Source: Membranipora membranacea (lineage: Eukaryota; Bryozoa; Gymnolaemata; Cheilostomatida; Membraniporidae). From it: a stretch of 64,000 bases of DNA. This document shows, in pieces, positions 50,077 to 60,600 of this stretch. The position numbers and the translations under genes were made by a program. Below the pieces are notes generated by a model. That model ran no database searches, was not told the DNA's origin, and saw nothing but the letters and a program-made list of their open reading frames with translations. The stretch's first letter is position 1. Each line of letters opens with the position of its first letter. Where the stretch lies: NCBI GenBank assembly GCA_914767715.1, contig OU612073.1, positions 20,398,001-20,462,000 on the forward strand, given 5' to 3'.

Positions 50077-51056
50077 ATGTCTTGGCAAGTAAAAACACTT
50101 ATCATTTCAATGGTTAGCATTGCCATTGTGAACTCACAGATGCAAGGTAAGATTTTACTTAATTTTAAATAATGTTCGTCCTTTGCTAATGTTTCTGCAA
50201 CCACAGTTTAATTCAATCACCTAAGCAATGGAAAGTGCAGAGAATCTGTACTAATTTCACTGAAATTATTTTTAAACAACTCTTACATGAGGAAAATATG
50301 TCGGTAAATCTGTAATTGGCTTTTTGCATGTCAAAACTAAATGCGCACAAACATTACTCTGAGATGGAAATTATAATGTCTCGTAATGATTTTGAGTAAA
50401 TTTGTGAAGGTATCTTCTCTCTTCTCTTCTCTTTGTGCTTTCCAATTTGTGGACAAACTTATTCTTTATTCTGCATTGTAGACGTAACATGGTCAAACAT
50501 TGACCTTCCACCAGATGTTGATGTAATCAGCACAGACAATACAAATGGTCAGGACAACACAGGAGGTCTCAGTGGGCTCAATAACGGAGGGAAATATAAC
50601 GGAAATGCAAACATTGGCGGATTCAATGGAAATGGAAATGGCGGGTCACACAATGGAAATGAAAACATTGGCGGATTCAACGGGAACGGTAACGGTGGAA
50701 CCAGCGATGGAGATGGAAATCTGGGTTGGTTAAATGGAATAATTGGTGGCAGACCTATAAAAAGTACCAGAACCTTTAGCGGATTCAGTCAGTACAGCGG
50801 AACACACCATGGACTGGACAGTATCAGCAGAGGTACAGCAACTGGAATCACTAGATCAGGCTACAGTGACAAAGTTAGTCAACCGACCATTAGTTGGGCA
50901 GGATATGAAGATGGAAATTCAGTCGATACTGATTACAAATACAACGAGGAATCCACAGCCTCAAATATAGATGTATCTCCGCAAATTCCAATAAGATCTA
51001 ATTTTTTGAGAAGACAGGGGCTACTTTTTACATTGTTGAACAGATGGTTGCAGTAA
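50077..51056 (+). CDS. Secreted Gly/Asn-rich repeat protein (orphan), 2 exons
   Basis: Exon 1 is 50077-50146 and encodes a signal peptide (MSWQVKTLIISMVSIAIVNS); exon 2 is 50482-51056. The join is phase 1 and the product is about 214 residues. Residues of about 50-105 are degenerate repeats of NIGGFNGNGNGG with Asn/Asp/Gly spacers; the rest is Ser/Thr/Gly/Tyr-rich and ends in a basic, Leu-rich tail (FLRRQGLLFTLLNRWLQ). No cysteines or known domain are seen. The layout (short signal exon, phase-1 intron, TATA box) is like the secreted acidic gene at the start of the window. Gly/Asn-rich repeats suggest a structural, adhesive or matrix protein, which is inference only. Confidence 0.75.
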
Positions 51057-51059
51057 CTA

Positions 51060-52650
51060 ACAGTTACCCAAATGTATACACCGACTGAAGTTTATAACTT
51101 GCCCTTGTCACTGCTATTGTACGATCAATGAACAGGTCATTGGTTATATGTTAGTAGCCGCTCAATATCCCTCCAACTTATCCTTCCATCTATCACAACT
51201 AAAAACTGTTCATTATATTTTATCTACAAGTAGTTGTTTTATTACAATTTTATTTAATACCCTAATAAAATCCAAATGTTACATTCCAGTGTGATTTCTG
51301 TTTCACTAGTTGTACCAAACATTTTTTTAGGCTGATAATTATGGCACAAGCAATGCCAAAAACAATCAAGAAAATTTTTTCAACAGTGGCATCAAGCGTA
51401 GTATGATTAACCTAACAGAAAGCTCATGTTTTGAATATATGTACCATTGTGTCCGCTGTAGGCATCATTCAGCAACCAACTCTCAGTAACCAGCAGATTA
51501 CTATTTTATGATTGCTCCATTGACATGCGATGGGTATAGATATAGGATCAATTTGTTTACAGCAAATCGTCTTCTCTCCCCCCCAACCATTCTATAAAAA
51601 ATATTGCAAAAGTATAGACTCATCTGCAAATTATCATGGGAAAGAACTCCAAAATACATGGAAGCAATATATCAAGGTTTGACAGGATGCAGTAATCCTT
51701 AGCACTCTTGCACTGCCCAATACACATACCTGCGTTCTAACAGAGTCTACTTTATATTGGTGAGGTAGATGTGAACTTACAACAGCATATTAGGTGATCA
51801 TAACTATGGTTACTCTTGTTATATCTGAAACTAGGGGTTTTAGAATAACCGGTACAACTAAACTCAATGCAATCGATAGAACAGGCTCACCTCAAATCAC
51901 TGTTACAAATGTCTGACTTGCTCAAGCAAGATCTTCTCAGTACAGAGCTATCAGTGTATTGTCCTCTCTACTAGCCGGCAGCCTTCTGGGTCACTCTACA
52001 AGTAATATAATCCTCATATGAGTAATCTAGCTGTCCTCATAAGTATACATGTTGTACAGTAAACAGTCATAAGTAGAGTCCCTCTCCCAATCTTGCCTTC
52101 TTCTCTTTTTCCATTTCTTTTTTAGCTTTTGTCTGTTTTTATTGTAGTTTTTTGTAGTTTTTGTTTGGATCCATAATATGTAATAATAATATATATACGT
52201 AGTTGGTACAAAGGTATAATATGCCTTCATTTATGTGTGGTGGGGCAACTCCAAAGTAATATGATGGCTATTAGAGTTTGACTAATATTCAATATAGCAC
52301 ACTGTTCCGGCTAAGATTGATGGTGTATCAGTACCAAATCAGTTACAATACTGACATCAGGTAATAAGTCTGGATTTTATGATCACAGGACAGTTACCTT
52401 TAGCTATTAAACCACTCCCACATTGAATCCAGCGGCATGATCGTGGGTGTCAAATATCTTGTCTATATAGATTCTGATCTCACTATGCTCCACTCCGTCT
52501 TTGCTGGTCTGATAAAATTATGTTTTAGAAATAAAATTATGCAATGATGATTGTGTTTCAATAACAAAATACTGCAGACTTCATAATTAAGTCTAATGTA
52601 ACTATATTACTCTTATGAATTTATCTTCTCATTGATTAAAGGTAGATAAC
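51060..52650. other. Intergenic, no gene seen
   Basis: AT-rich with possible poly(A) signals for the secreted protein gene near 51260. No exon or repeat is recognised. Confidence 0.4.
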
Positions 52651-52655
52651 TCTCG

Positions 52656-52923
52656 TTAAAAGTGTCTGGAGCCTCCCTGACAACTCCAAAGGCTCGGTAC
52701 GTCTGGAGCCTTTGGAGCTGTCCAGGAGTGGAGTCGGCACTGAAGACGATTCAGACCCTGCAAAAAAGTATGATATTATTAATTTATTTAATTAGGGCAC
52801 TTCTGATGTTTGTTTGCTTACCTGTGTATGCTTCAGATCGCTTGGTGCAATGTCGTCATGTAGATGTATAGTTAGGTGTGGTACAGCAATTTCTAAGAAC
52901 CGCCTGAGGGACACCCCGAGCAT
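52656..52923 (-). CDS. Possible small two-exon gene, divergent partner of 53075
   Basis: On the minus strand an exon 52822-52923 starting MLGVSLRRFLEIAVPHLTIH ends at a consensus donor (ACACAG/GTAAGC). An acceptor at 52757 (TTTTTTTGCAG) leads to a second exon. In phase it reads GLNRLQCRLHSWTAPKAPDV and stops at 52656. Another frame of exon 2 (SESSSVPTPLLDSSKG) looks more natural, so the join or the first exon may be wrong. No family is recognised. Confidence 0.25.
52684..52717. repeat. Perfect 12-bp inverted repeat, arms extend to about 20 bp
   Basis: CTCCAAAGGCTC (52684-52695) and GAGCCTTTGGAG (52706-52717) are separated by 10 nt. Pairing extends outward through CTGACA/CTGGACAG with few mismatches. 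Confidence 0.7.
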
Positions 52924-53074
52924 GTTTTGCTATCTTGCCAGTGGCAACATAGATCCTTCGAGTACTCAGCAGCAGCGGTATCCTGACGGCCCTTCTCAGC
53001 GCAGTCAGGAGCTTCGGCGGATCGGGACACACTCTGGGTAGCAGCATCGCAACGCTGTGGACGCAGGGCTCGCC

Positions 53075-54490
53075 ATGTCACCTACAAACTACACTCCACT
53101 GATCACATTTCTGGCTGGTCTCGGTAATTACTTAGGTGATTGTGGATGTAGCATGTTAATTGTGTTCTTGTTAGACCGTGACAGCGCTGTTTAAAGTTGA
53201 CACTCGGCTTGGGCTTTAGTGTAGTGTAGGGTAGGTTTGTCAAACTTGTTTGCTATTAAATGATCGTTTGAAAAGTTGCTCGGCGTGAGCTGTAGTGTAG
53301 GGTAGTTTAGGGTAGGGTCTCCTTTCATGTCATATTTCATATCACACTTGAATTTATGTCCATCTTTCCTCTTATCGCTCTCCCATGCTCGCTCTCATTC
53401 ATTCTTATTTTAATTTTTTGATTAATTGGAATTTAAATTTTAATTTGAGTTTTTGAGATGGATTTGTGGAGGTACAGCTGTGTCATGCTTGTGTTTTCCA
53501 GTTATACGTACTGACTGACAGACTCACCGGTACCGACTTTGGGGTTTTATTTAGTTATTTAAGGTTTCATTATTATAGGGATTAGTTTATTAGGTTAGTA
53601 TGACTGGGGAAGACAAGTACTGATTCAGCTGTATCCGCATTTGGTCATTGCTTTTTTTTTTAACTTTTTATAAACTTGTTATTGAAAGTTTCAGTTTAGG
53701 ACTTCGCCCTCCTTCATTCTACTCACTCAATTTTCCCTGCCTTCCCTCTTCCTTCCATCTTCCATCCCCTTCATTCTCCCTTCCTTCTCCACTTCCTTCC
53801 TCATTGCTTACCTTCACCATTTGTAAGCTTGTTGTAGGTCGTTTTACCTTGTTGTAGGTATAATTGCCCATATTAAAGTTATATATTGCAGATCTTCTCT
53901 CCATCTGCAGATCACCACCAACTACTTATTAATTGAACAGCTCAGTCACTTACCTTTTTTTTTTTTTTTTTGCAAGCTAAATTTTTTTTGGAGATTAGGA
54001 GCTTTTGCTGCTTATTGCTACAGCTTCTTGTTTTGACCCCATTGTTGTTTATCCATTTGTATTCTGTCGATGAATGATTACTACTAACTAGTCCATTCCC
54101 ATTCTGTATCCGACAGGTCTAGAACAACAAACCCTACAAAATCCTTTTCGAAGGGGCCTTTGGGTTCTTACTCTGGATCAGGAGATCCAGAGATTCTTCA
54201 GGCCCAGGACAGCTGCTATAACTGGTTGTTTTATATCATGTCAGTTTGCGCTGGTTGATCTGTACTTGAATGACAAAACCAACAGAAACTTCAATCACTC
54301 TGCTCTGAATCAACTATGCGTCTATTGGATGTATGAACAACTGCTGGAAACTAAAGTACAAGGTACTGTGAAGATTTTAAGCTATGTCTGTTTGTGCATT
54401 TCATTGCCATTTTGGAAAAACCATGCCACTCTTTGTGATTCTGCACTCAGTTTGGCGGTATTGGTCAATCTCAGCTTGTTGTTGTTGTAG
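53075..54490 (+). CDS. Orphan gene, first two exons (3' end uncertain)
   Basis: Exon 1, 53075-53123, encodes MSPTNYTPLITFLAGL and ends G/GTAATT in phase 1. Exon 2, 54117-54362, continues in frame with LEQQTLQNPFRRGLWVLTLD, then QEIQRFFRPRTAAITGCFIS and ALVDLYLNDKTNRNFNH. It is open for all of its 82 codons and ends at AAG/GTACTG. Reading through instead gives a stop at 54490 and a hydrophobic C-terminus. No downstream exon could be chosen with confidence. I do not recognise the family. The start lies about 150 bp from the divergent minus-strand candidate in a GC-rich patch (52860-53100), which suggests a shared promoter. Confidence 0.45.
53203..53325. repeat. Diverged direct repeat with TAGGGTA runs
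   Basis: Two copies of a CTCGGC(T/G)TG..CT...AGTGTAGGGTAG block about 75 bp apart, followed by TTTAGGGTAGGG. It lies in the intron of the plus-strand orphan gene. Confidence 0.5.
53697..53815 (+). repeat. Pyrimidine-rich tract
   Basis: About 120 nt almost wholly C and T on the plus strand (CCTTCC-type runs). It lies in the intron of the plus-strand orphan gene. Confidence 0.7.
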
Positions 54491-54639
54491 CTTGTTTAGT
54501 TTATCGTTGTTTTTAATGCACCAGTATAGTGGATAGTGTAGTTGTTATGAGTCTTATCATTTGCATTTAGTGTAGGTCTTCTTACCTATCATGTTTCATA
54601 TCATGCTTACATTTATGTACATGTTTCTTCTTGCGGTGT

Positions 54640-54800
54640 GGTGTGGCGTGGCGTGGCGTGGCGTGGCGTGGCGTGGCGTGGCGTGGCGTGGCGTGGCGTG
54701 GCGTGGCGTGGCGTGGCGTGGCGTGGCGTGGCGTGGTGTGTTGAGGTATGGTTTGGTGTGGTGTGGTGAGGTGTTGTGTGGTATGGTAATTTCACTACAC
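54640..54800. repeat. (GGCGT)n satellite with degenerate GGTGT flank
   Basis: About 19 near-identical GGCGT pentamers run from about 54645 to 54737, then degrade into GGTGT/GGTAT. A second low-complexity stretch of GAGAC units follows at 54870-54930. All open frames here are artefacts of the repeat. Confidence 0.9.
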
Positions 54801-55183
54801 TGTGTTGACTGTAGATATATGTCATCATAACAAATGTTTGAAGAAGTCTTGAGATGTATCGAGAGTGTCTGTCTCGATGAGACGAGACGAGACAAGACAG
54901 TGTCTCGATGAGACAAGTGTCACGAGACCGGGAAATGTCTGATCTCGTTGCCATCCCTATAAATTAGGCAGGTAGAACTGAGAGGTGACCAATTTTATGC
55001 TCGAGAATCTATCAAAATTAAAGCTTTTCGATGATCCGCTCATTGAAATATATATAGCATGTTCATTTTGTCATCCAAAATACTAGCATTCATACAGAGA
55101 CCATAGAAAATTACATGTTTTACTAGCCTTCATAGCATAAATAAACAGATCATAAAGTCATAAAAATCTGAGTGAAGTAAAAC

Positions 55184-55213
55184 CAGAGACTATAGATATA
55201 TCTATTGTCTCTG
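55184..55213. mobile_element. Short palindromic insertion, CAGAGAC type
   Basis: 30 bp beginning CAGAGACTATAGATAT and ending ATCTATTGTCTCTG, palindromic except for one pair. It is flanked by a perfect 7-bp direct repeat GTAAAAC (55177-55183 and 55214-55220). Confidence 0.75.
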
Positions 55214-55773
55214 GTAAAACGTATGGGATGATTAAATGACACAGTGATAACATAGAGATAAAAGAAGAAAATAGAACAAACGTTCTATTAACTCAGCATT
55301 AACCGATATAAATACAATAAAGATACGAAGGTTCAGGAAAATGATGGAAGAACTTTTGCAATGTAGGGCGGTCGTCGATTTCTCAGGTATAAAGCACCCA
55401 CTCCTGTATGATGTAATCTCCCTGTGCTGTTTCGCTGATGCAGTGGGGGGGGGGGGAGGGGGTCTTTGTTATCCTCGATGCGATGGGTGAAGATGATACA
55501 TTGGGGAGAGTTCTGTCTCGATAAAATATACTAAATGTCCCTGGTATCTCCTAAACTTCTCAGTTTTGTAACGTGACAAGCAGATGGGTAGACAATTATG
55601 GCTATCTAAAACCCTGCCTATTACGGTGATCGTTCTTTTAGCAGAGCACCTATCTGTCTGGAAAGTTTAATATACAGAGTGGATGGGAAGTAGTTGGGTT
55701 ATAGCGATGATTTGGCATGTTAAAAAAATTTCCTCTGTCAGAAATAAACTCATAAAACTTTAAAACATTAGAA

Positions 55774-56334
55774 ATGTTTTTATGTAATATAGCCTGCTCA
55801 TCATCCAACTCGAAGAGCAGGCTATCAATCGCCTGTCTAACAGACCTCAAGTCAATCTGTGGCAGAGAGGTCACCATGACAACAGCAACAGCTGGATGTT
55901 TAAAACGGTCAAGAAAAGCAGCAGTAATAGTGAAGGAATCACATCGTCGATGGTACAGCTATATAAACAGGAGCGATGTCACCTCAGCGGGGAGCTTGCT
56001 CGGCATCTGGAACGATAGCTTACATAAATATGACATTCTAAAGTTTTCAAGTGAAGCTGCTGCTCCAATCAAAGTCATCGGACAGATGTTATCACTGTTC
56101 TCAGGACAGTGTGATCTCCAGCTTTTTAGATACAAGATAGGATTATCCTACACACCTACTTGTGCGTGTCTAGAAGATGATGAAACACCTTGGCACTTCA
56201 TGTTCGAGTGCCCGATCTATAAGGTGAGTAGAGCCTACCACCGAGTACGGCCTGATATGCATATCACTGAATTTGAAAACGCTATTGCATACCTTCATTC
56301 AACAAGACGACTTTGCAGCCATATGGTTACATGA
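55774..56334 (+). mobile_element. Non-LTR retrotransposon ORF2 C-terminal fragment
   Basis: An open frame of about 186 codons. Its C-terminal part, LFRYKIGLSYTPTCACLEDD followed by ETPWHFMFECPIYKVSR, is the zinc-binding-like C.C...E...H...C block that follows the reverse transcriptase/RNase H region in Jockey/I/R1-type elements. No reverse transcriptase motifs are present upstream, so it is truncated, yet the frame itself is unbroken. Confidence 0.65.
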
Positions 56335-56524
56335 ATTTAAAACATTACGGATACATTCTCTAAATTCTTTCATCTTTTTGTCATAAACGACTTTTTGCAT
56401 TTGCCATAACCCATGCTATTATCTGGTGACCTCTGGCCACAATCATGGCCAGGGGCCACAATCTCATTACAGATGCTGCTCATTGCATGTTTAAACCAAA
56501 TGTGTTCATGGATTAGTCTGCTAT

Positions 56525-56846
56525 GCAGACAGGGCCGGGGCATTATTGTCCGTTGGGCTCCCGGGTTTACAAACCCTATGCCTACCCTGGCGTCAGCCTC
56601 GGTGTGGCAGCTCACTCACTCTATTGTGACACATATAGATGAGCACTGTAACGACCATGTCTCAAAAAATACCTGGCAACTTCCGAACTCTCATCAACCG
56701 CAATTACTACTCAACACCGAAGGTGTAGAATTGGATCAGTCTGCTCCGCAGACAGGGCCGGGGCATTTTGTCCGTCGGGCTCCCGGGTTCACAAACCCTA
56801 TGCCTACCCTGGCGCAAGCCGAGGTGTGGTATCTCGCATACTTCAA
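56525..56846 (+). repeat. Direct duplication of an about 95-bp GC-rich block, 226 bp apart
   Basis: CAGACAGGGCCGGGGCATT starts at 56525 and again at 56751, each followed by GGGCTCCCGGGTT(T/C)ACAAAC and CCTATGCCTACCCTGGCG. It lies just downstream of the LINE fragment and may be its 3' region. An open frame spans both copies, but they are read in different frames. Confidence 0.7.
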
Positions 56847-57650
56847 CACTATCGAGCTTGTCAGATCTTCAAATCCGTAACTTGAACATTTCAATAATAG
56901 GCAGTAGCCCTCATCTTTTCCGAGTTATTTTATTTAATATTCAGTGTAACGTCTTTTCTGTTATACCTGTATATATGTTTATTTTATTAACCAGTCATTC
57001 ATTCATGTAACATGTAAGACGCCATTGCCCTACCATATACATGCCACACTGTACGCCTGGCTTACTCACAAAAGTGTATAATATAAATGCAGTCAAAACT
57101 AGTCAAGGTACACAACAAAATATTAATCCATTGAAGTTATTCATAAATTTTGCAATTCAGTGATTGAACCCATAACTGATCTTTCTGTACTTCATACGAC
57201 TTAAACAAGGTGACGAATGATATCACACATATCCGCGTCATACAAGCATAGTCTTGTCGGAGTGCCGACGTAGGGTACTGCTACTCAGGAGCTAAGTAGC
57301 ATCGACACGGAGTCTTTGAAAATGGTGCAAGCCTACCGGTAAAAACCTCCAATAGCGATATATGTTAAATCTTAAAGTCATAATCTAAAATATATTCCCA
57401 CTAAGCGTAAGGAACCGCCATAAGGAACTTGTACAAATTCTAGCGATTGCGAGAGTAATATGCCTTTAATTGAGGAACAAAAATTAATCTAGTGTGAAAA
57501 AAGAGGAACTTTTTCACAAAATTATAAATGCAGTAGTGCTATTTATATCTTGATTGAAAACGTCACTAAACTACAGCTTTAAATATCAGGACAAGCTTTA
57601 ATTGGTTTCATTTTGTAAACATAGTTCAGACTGCAGACATCAGAATTATC

Positions 57651-60600
57651 ATGTGCCTCGAGATTTCCATCATCCGCTCCATGGTATGTAGTTAACACCT
57701 TTGTGAGCAGTCACATGTTTGTTTAGTGACTAAGTTGGTTAGAATTGAAGATTGCTTGTAGTTATGAACTGTGTGGATGAGTAGAGTACACCAAGGCTTG
57801 CTGTTACTTTACAAACTCTGTTATTTCAGCAGGTGATGGTGATATGCAGACTTATTCTGATTCCAGCGGTGATTGCTGAGAAAGACATTGAGTAAGTTAT
57901 GTTGATTGAGCTGTAGTTTGATTTAAGGGCTCAGGCGGCTGCAATGCGAGTAAGTGGCATTACTCACGTTGCAGCTGTCTGCACACTTAGACTACATGCC
58001 AACTTCCTGCTGTTTTATGCGTTTGTTAGAACAACAGGTATTTTGTTAAGTGCATGAAACAGAGCTCATCATGTTTTAGCACTGTCATGTGATGAGTGAA
58101 TCAAGTTTTACATTCCCTCGTAACTGAGCTTACAATATTTATAGCATGTAAGATGTAAGAATTGTTTTGGCTGTTTTCACTGAATCTCATAAATCTGTTT
58201 AATTCCTCTTAGTTGAATAAAAGCTAATAAACTGGATAATAACGATGAAGTTCTAAACAGTTCCTCTTCTTTTCATCATTGACATTATTACACTGTTTTT
58301 TTATTATTGTTGAGCTAGTGATTTAGGATCAAAGCTGTCCCAGAGGAGTTATTTTTCTAAACAAACTTAGGTTATATGAGTATATGAATTAGAAAATGCT
58401 TACATTGTAATTTGAAAATTTCTTAACTTATCCAGAATACCTGACGGAGCTCGGTTAGGTACATATATTTCTACAGAACACAATACACATCATATAGAAC
58501 TGGATAAGTTTGTATCTGGTAACCTATTACTCGCCGAGGGAACTAAGCTAAAAACAACCGATGGGGAGACCTCGCAATTGGTTTCTGGTAAGGCATGAGT
58601 AGGCACTCTAGGGTTTAAGTTAGTTTACCATCTATTCTGTTGATTGTTTTTGCTAGGCTATAGGTCAGGTTTATTCTTATTAAAACTAAAATAATAGTTA
58701 ATTGAAAATAATATATCTCTTCGTTCAGTGCATTCATATATTAGCTGAAAACTTGAATAAAAATAACTGAACAAAAAATTTGACCAAGATCTAAACTAAC
58801 TCATTCTGACCAGAATCTACTTGACTCATTAGTCTAGTCACAGGAAATATGATTGAGCTGTTTATGACAAGACCAAGAAAAACAATAAACATTACTTGTG
58901 AAGACAGGGAGACCCCCAATTTGTACTGAAAGTGAAACCATTTCTTCTTCTTGTTCTAGGTTCTGAGTTTATCGAAAACAACACATATGTAGAGGGGATA
59001 GGATCAGCTGCAAAGTACAGTCACATGATCAGCTTCATCCAACTTAGCACTACCCATGTGCTCGTAATTGACCGCTGGAATCATTGTCTAAGGCTAGTAG
59101 ATCGTTTCAGTCAGCAATCTTCCCATTTTGCCGGCAACTGTACCAGAGGACCAGGCTACAGAAATGGTGTAAGCCCGTTGTTCTACCAACCATGGTCAGC
59201 AATCAGAGACAATCGGGACGGTAATAAGTTGCTTCTGACTGAAAGTGGAGCTGTAAGAACAATAAATATCAAGACTGTCAGAGTCGAAACTCTAATCAAA
59301 GATGATGGTCTTTCTCGACTAAGAGAATTAACACAAGAAAAGATATCTGGGGATCTCTATATAGTCATCTTACACGGTGTTATGAAGTATACAAACAGTG
59401 ACGGGTCACTGCGTCTTTTGGCTGGGTCATTAGTGCAAGGTTTGATGGATGGTCCATTGCTTGAAGCTCGATTTAATCACCCTAATTCCATTGAGATGCT
59501 GTCACCAGGAAAACTTCTGCTGACTGATTATGATAACAATATGCTGAGAACTATTGACTTAGATGGAGACACTACTGGCTCAATTTGTTCGGGTGGTAGA
59601 GAAAGCATCAATGGAGGTCTTGAAACATGTCAGATTGATGGGCCGACAACATTATTAAGAGTCAATGACACCGTGGTCTTAATTGGTACAAAACGGATGA
59701 TTCGAACACTGCAAGGTAAGATATACATCACGTACTTCATTTTGGTGAGGGGGAACCGGGTGAGCGGGTCATGTCATAATCAGATATTATATGACAACTC
59801 TCTGGTTCGCATGTACTGTTGCTGAGACTGTCAGTTTCTATATACTACAATATGTACCCGGATATTGACGGAAGATGTTGCCGATTTTTCATGTAATTAA
59901 CCAAGAAACCCTAGACTGAAAACTGTTTGCTTTCAAATCTCACACTAACGGGTCACTCTGCATAAAAGTGCAATCCGAATTATTACATTAAATTTTTTAT
60001 TGTCATGGGTTTTTTCAACAGCGAGGCTGACAGGGGAGTAGTCAGATGTGCTTGTAACAGCTCAACCACGGCAGCTTTGGTCAAATCATCAAAAATACAG
60101 AGAGAATTGCTGTCTACGCAACAATTCTCTCTGCTTTTTAGTGTAAACTACAAATTAACACTAAACAAGTTTAGGTTGTGAGCAATTTATCATTTTCAAG
60201 TTTTTTCATTATTTTCCTATGGGAAGAGAGACACAACTCTGAGTAGTAAATAGCGGGCACGCTAATTAGCGCCATCGACCCATTCTTTTTTGGGGATGGT
60301 GAGATAGCGCAATCAGAATCGTAATCGTTAATGCGCTTGCTATTCACTGCCAGGCGATTAGTGCCGTAAGAGTTGTGGGTTCGAATCCCATTGGGGGAGC
60401 TTTCAAGGTTGATTGTCCCAGCCCCCAGAACCTTCGGGTGTATTCCTCTTCAGGTTTTTTTTATTATTTTCCAGTTTCGCTGATTGAAGACCATCAGATG
60501 TCCCTAAATACAACTCTGATGACTGACTTAACGGTGGTAACAACCACAGGTAAGAACAACCCTAACACTCCAAGCTATACTCTAAACAAATCAATCGGTA

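Noticed and set aside
54591-54954. Repetitive open frames (RGVAW, RHATP repeats)
   Set aside because: Pure translation of the (GGCGT)n satellite in several frames.
60090-60140. Hairpin CAGAGAGAATTG...CAATTCTCTCTG resembling the short palindromic insertions
   Set aside because: It has CA/TG ends but the 7-bp flanks (AAAAATA and CTTTTTA) do not match, so there is no evidence of insertion.
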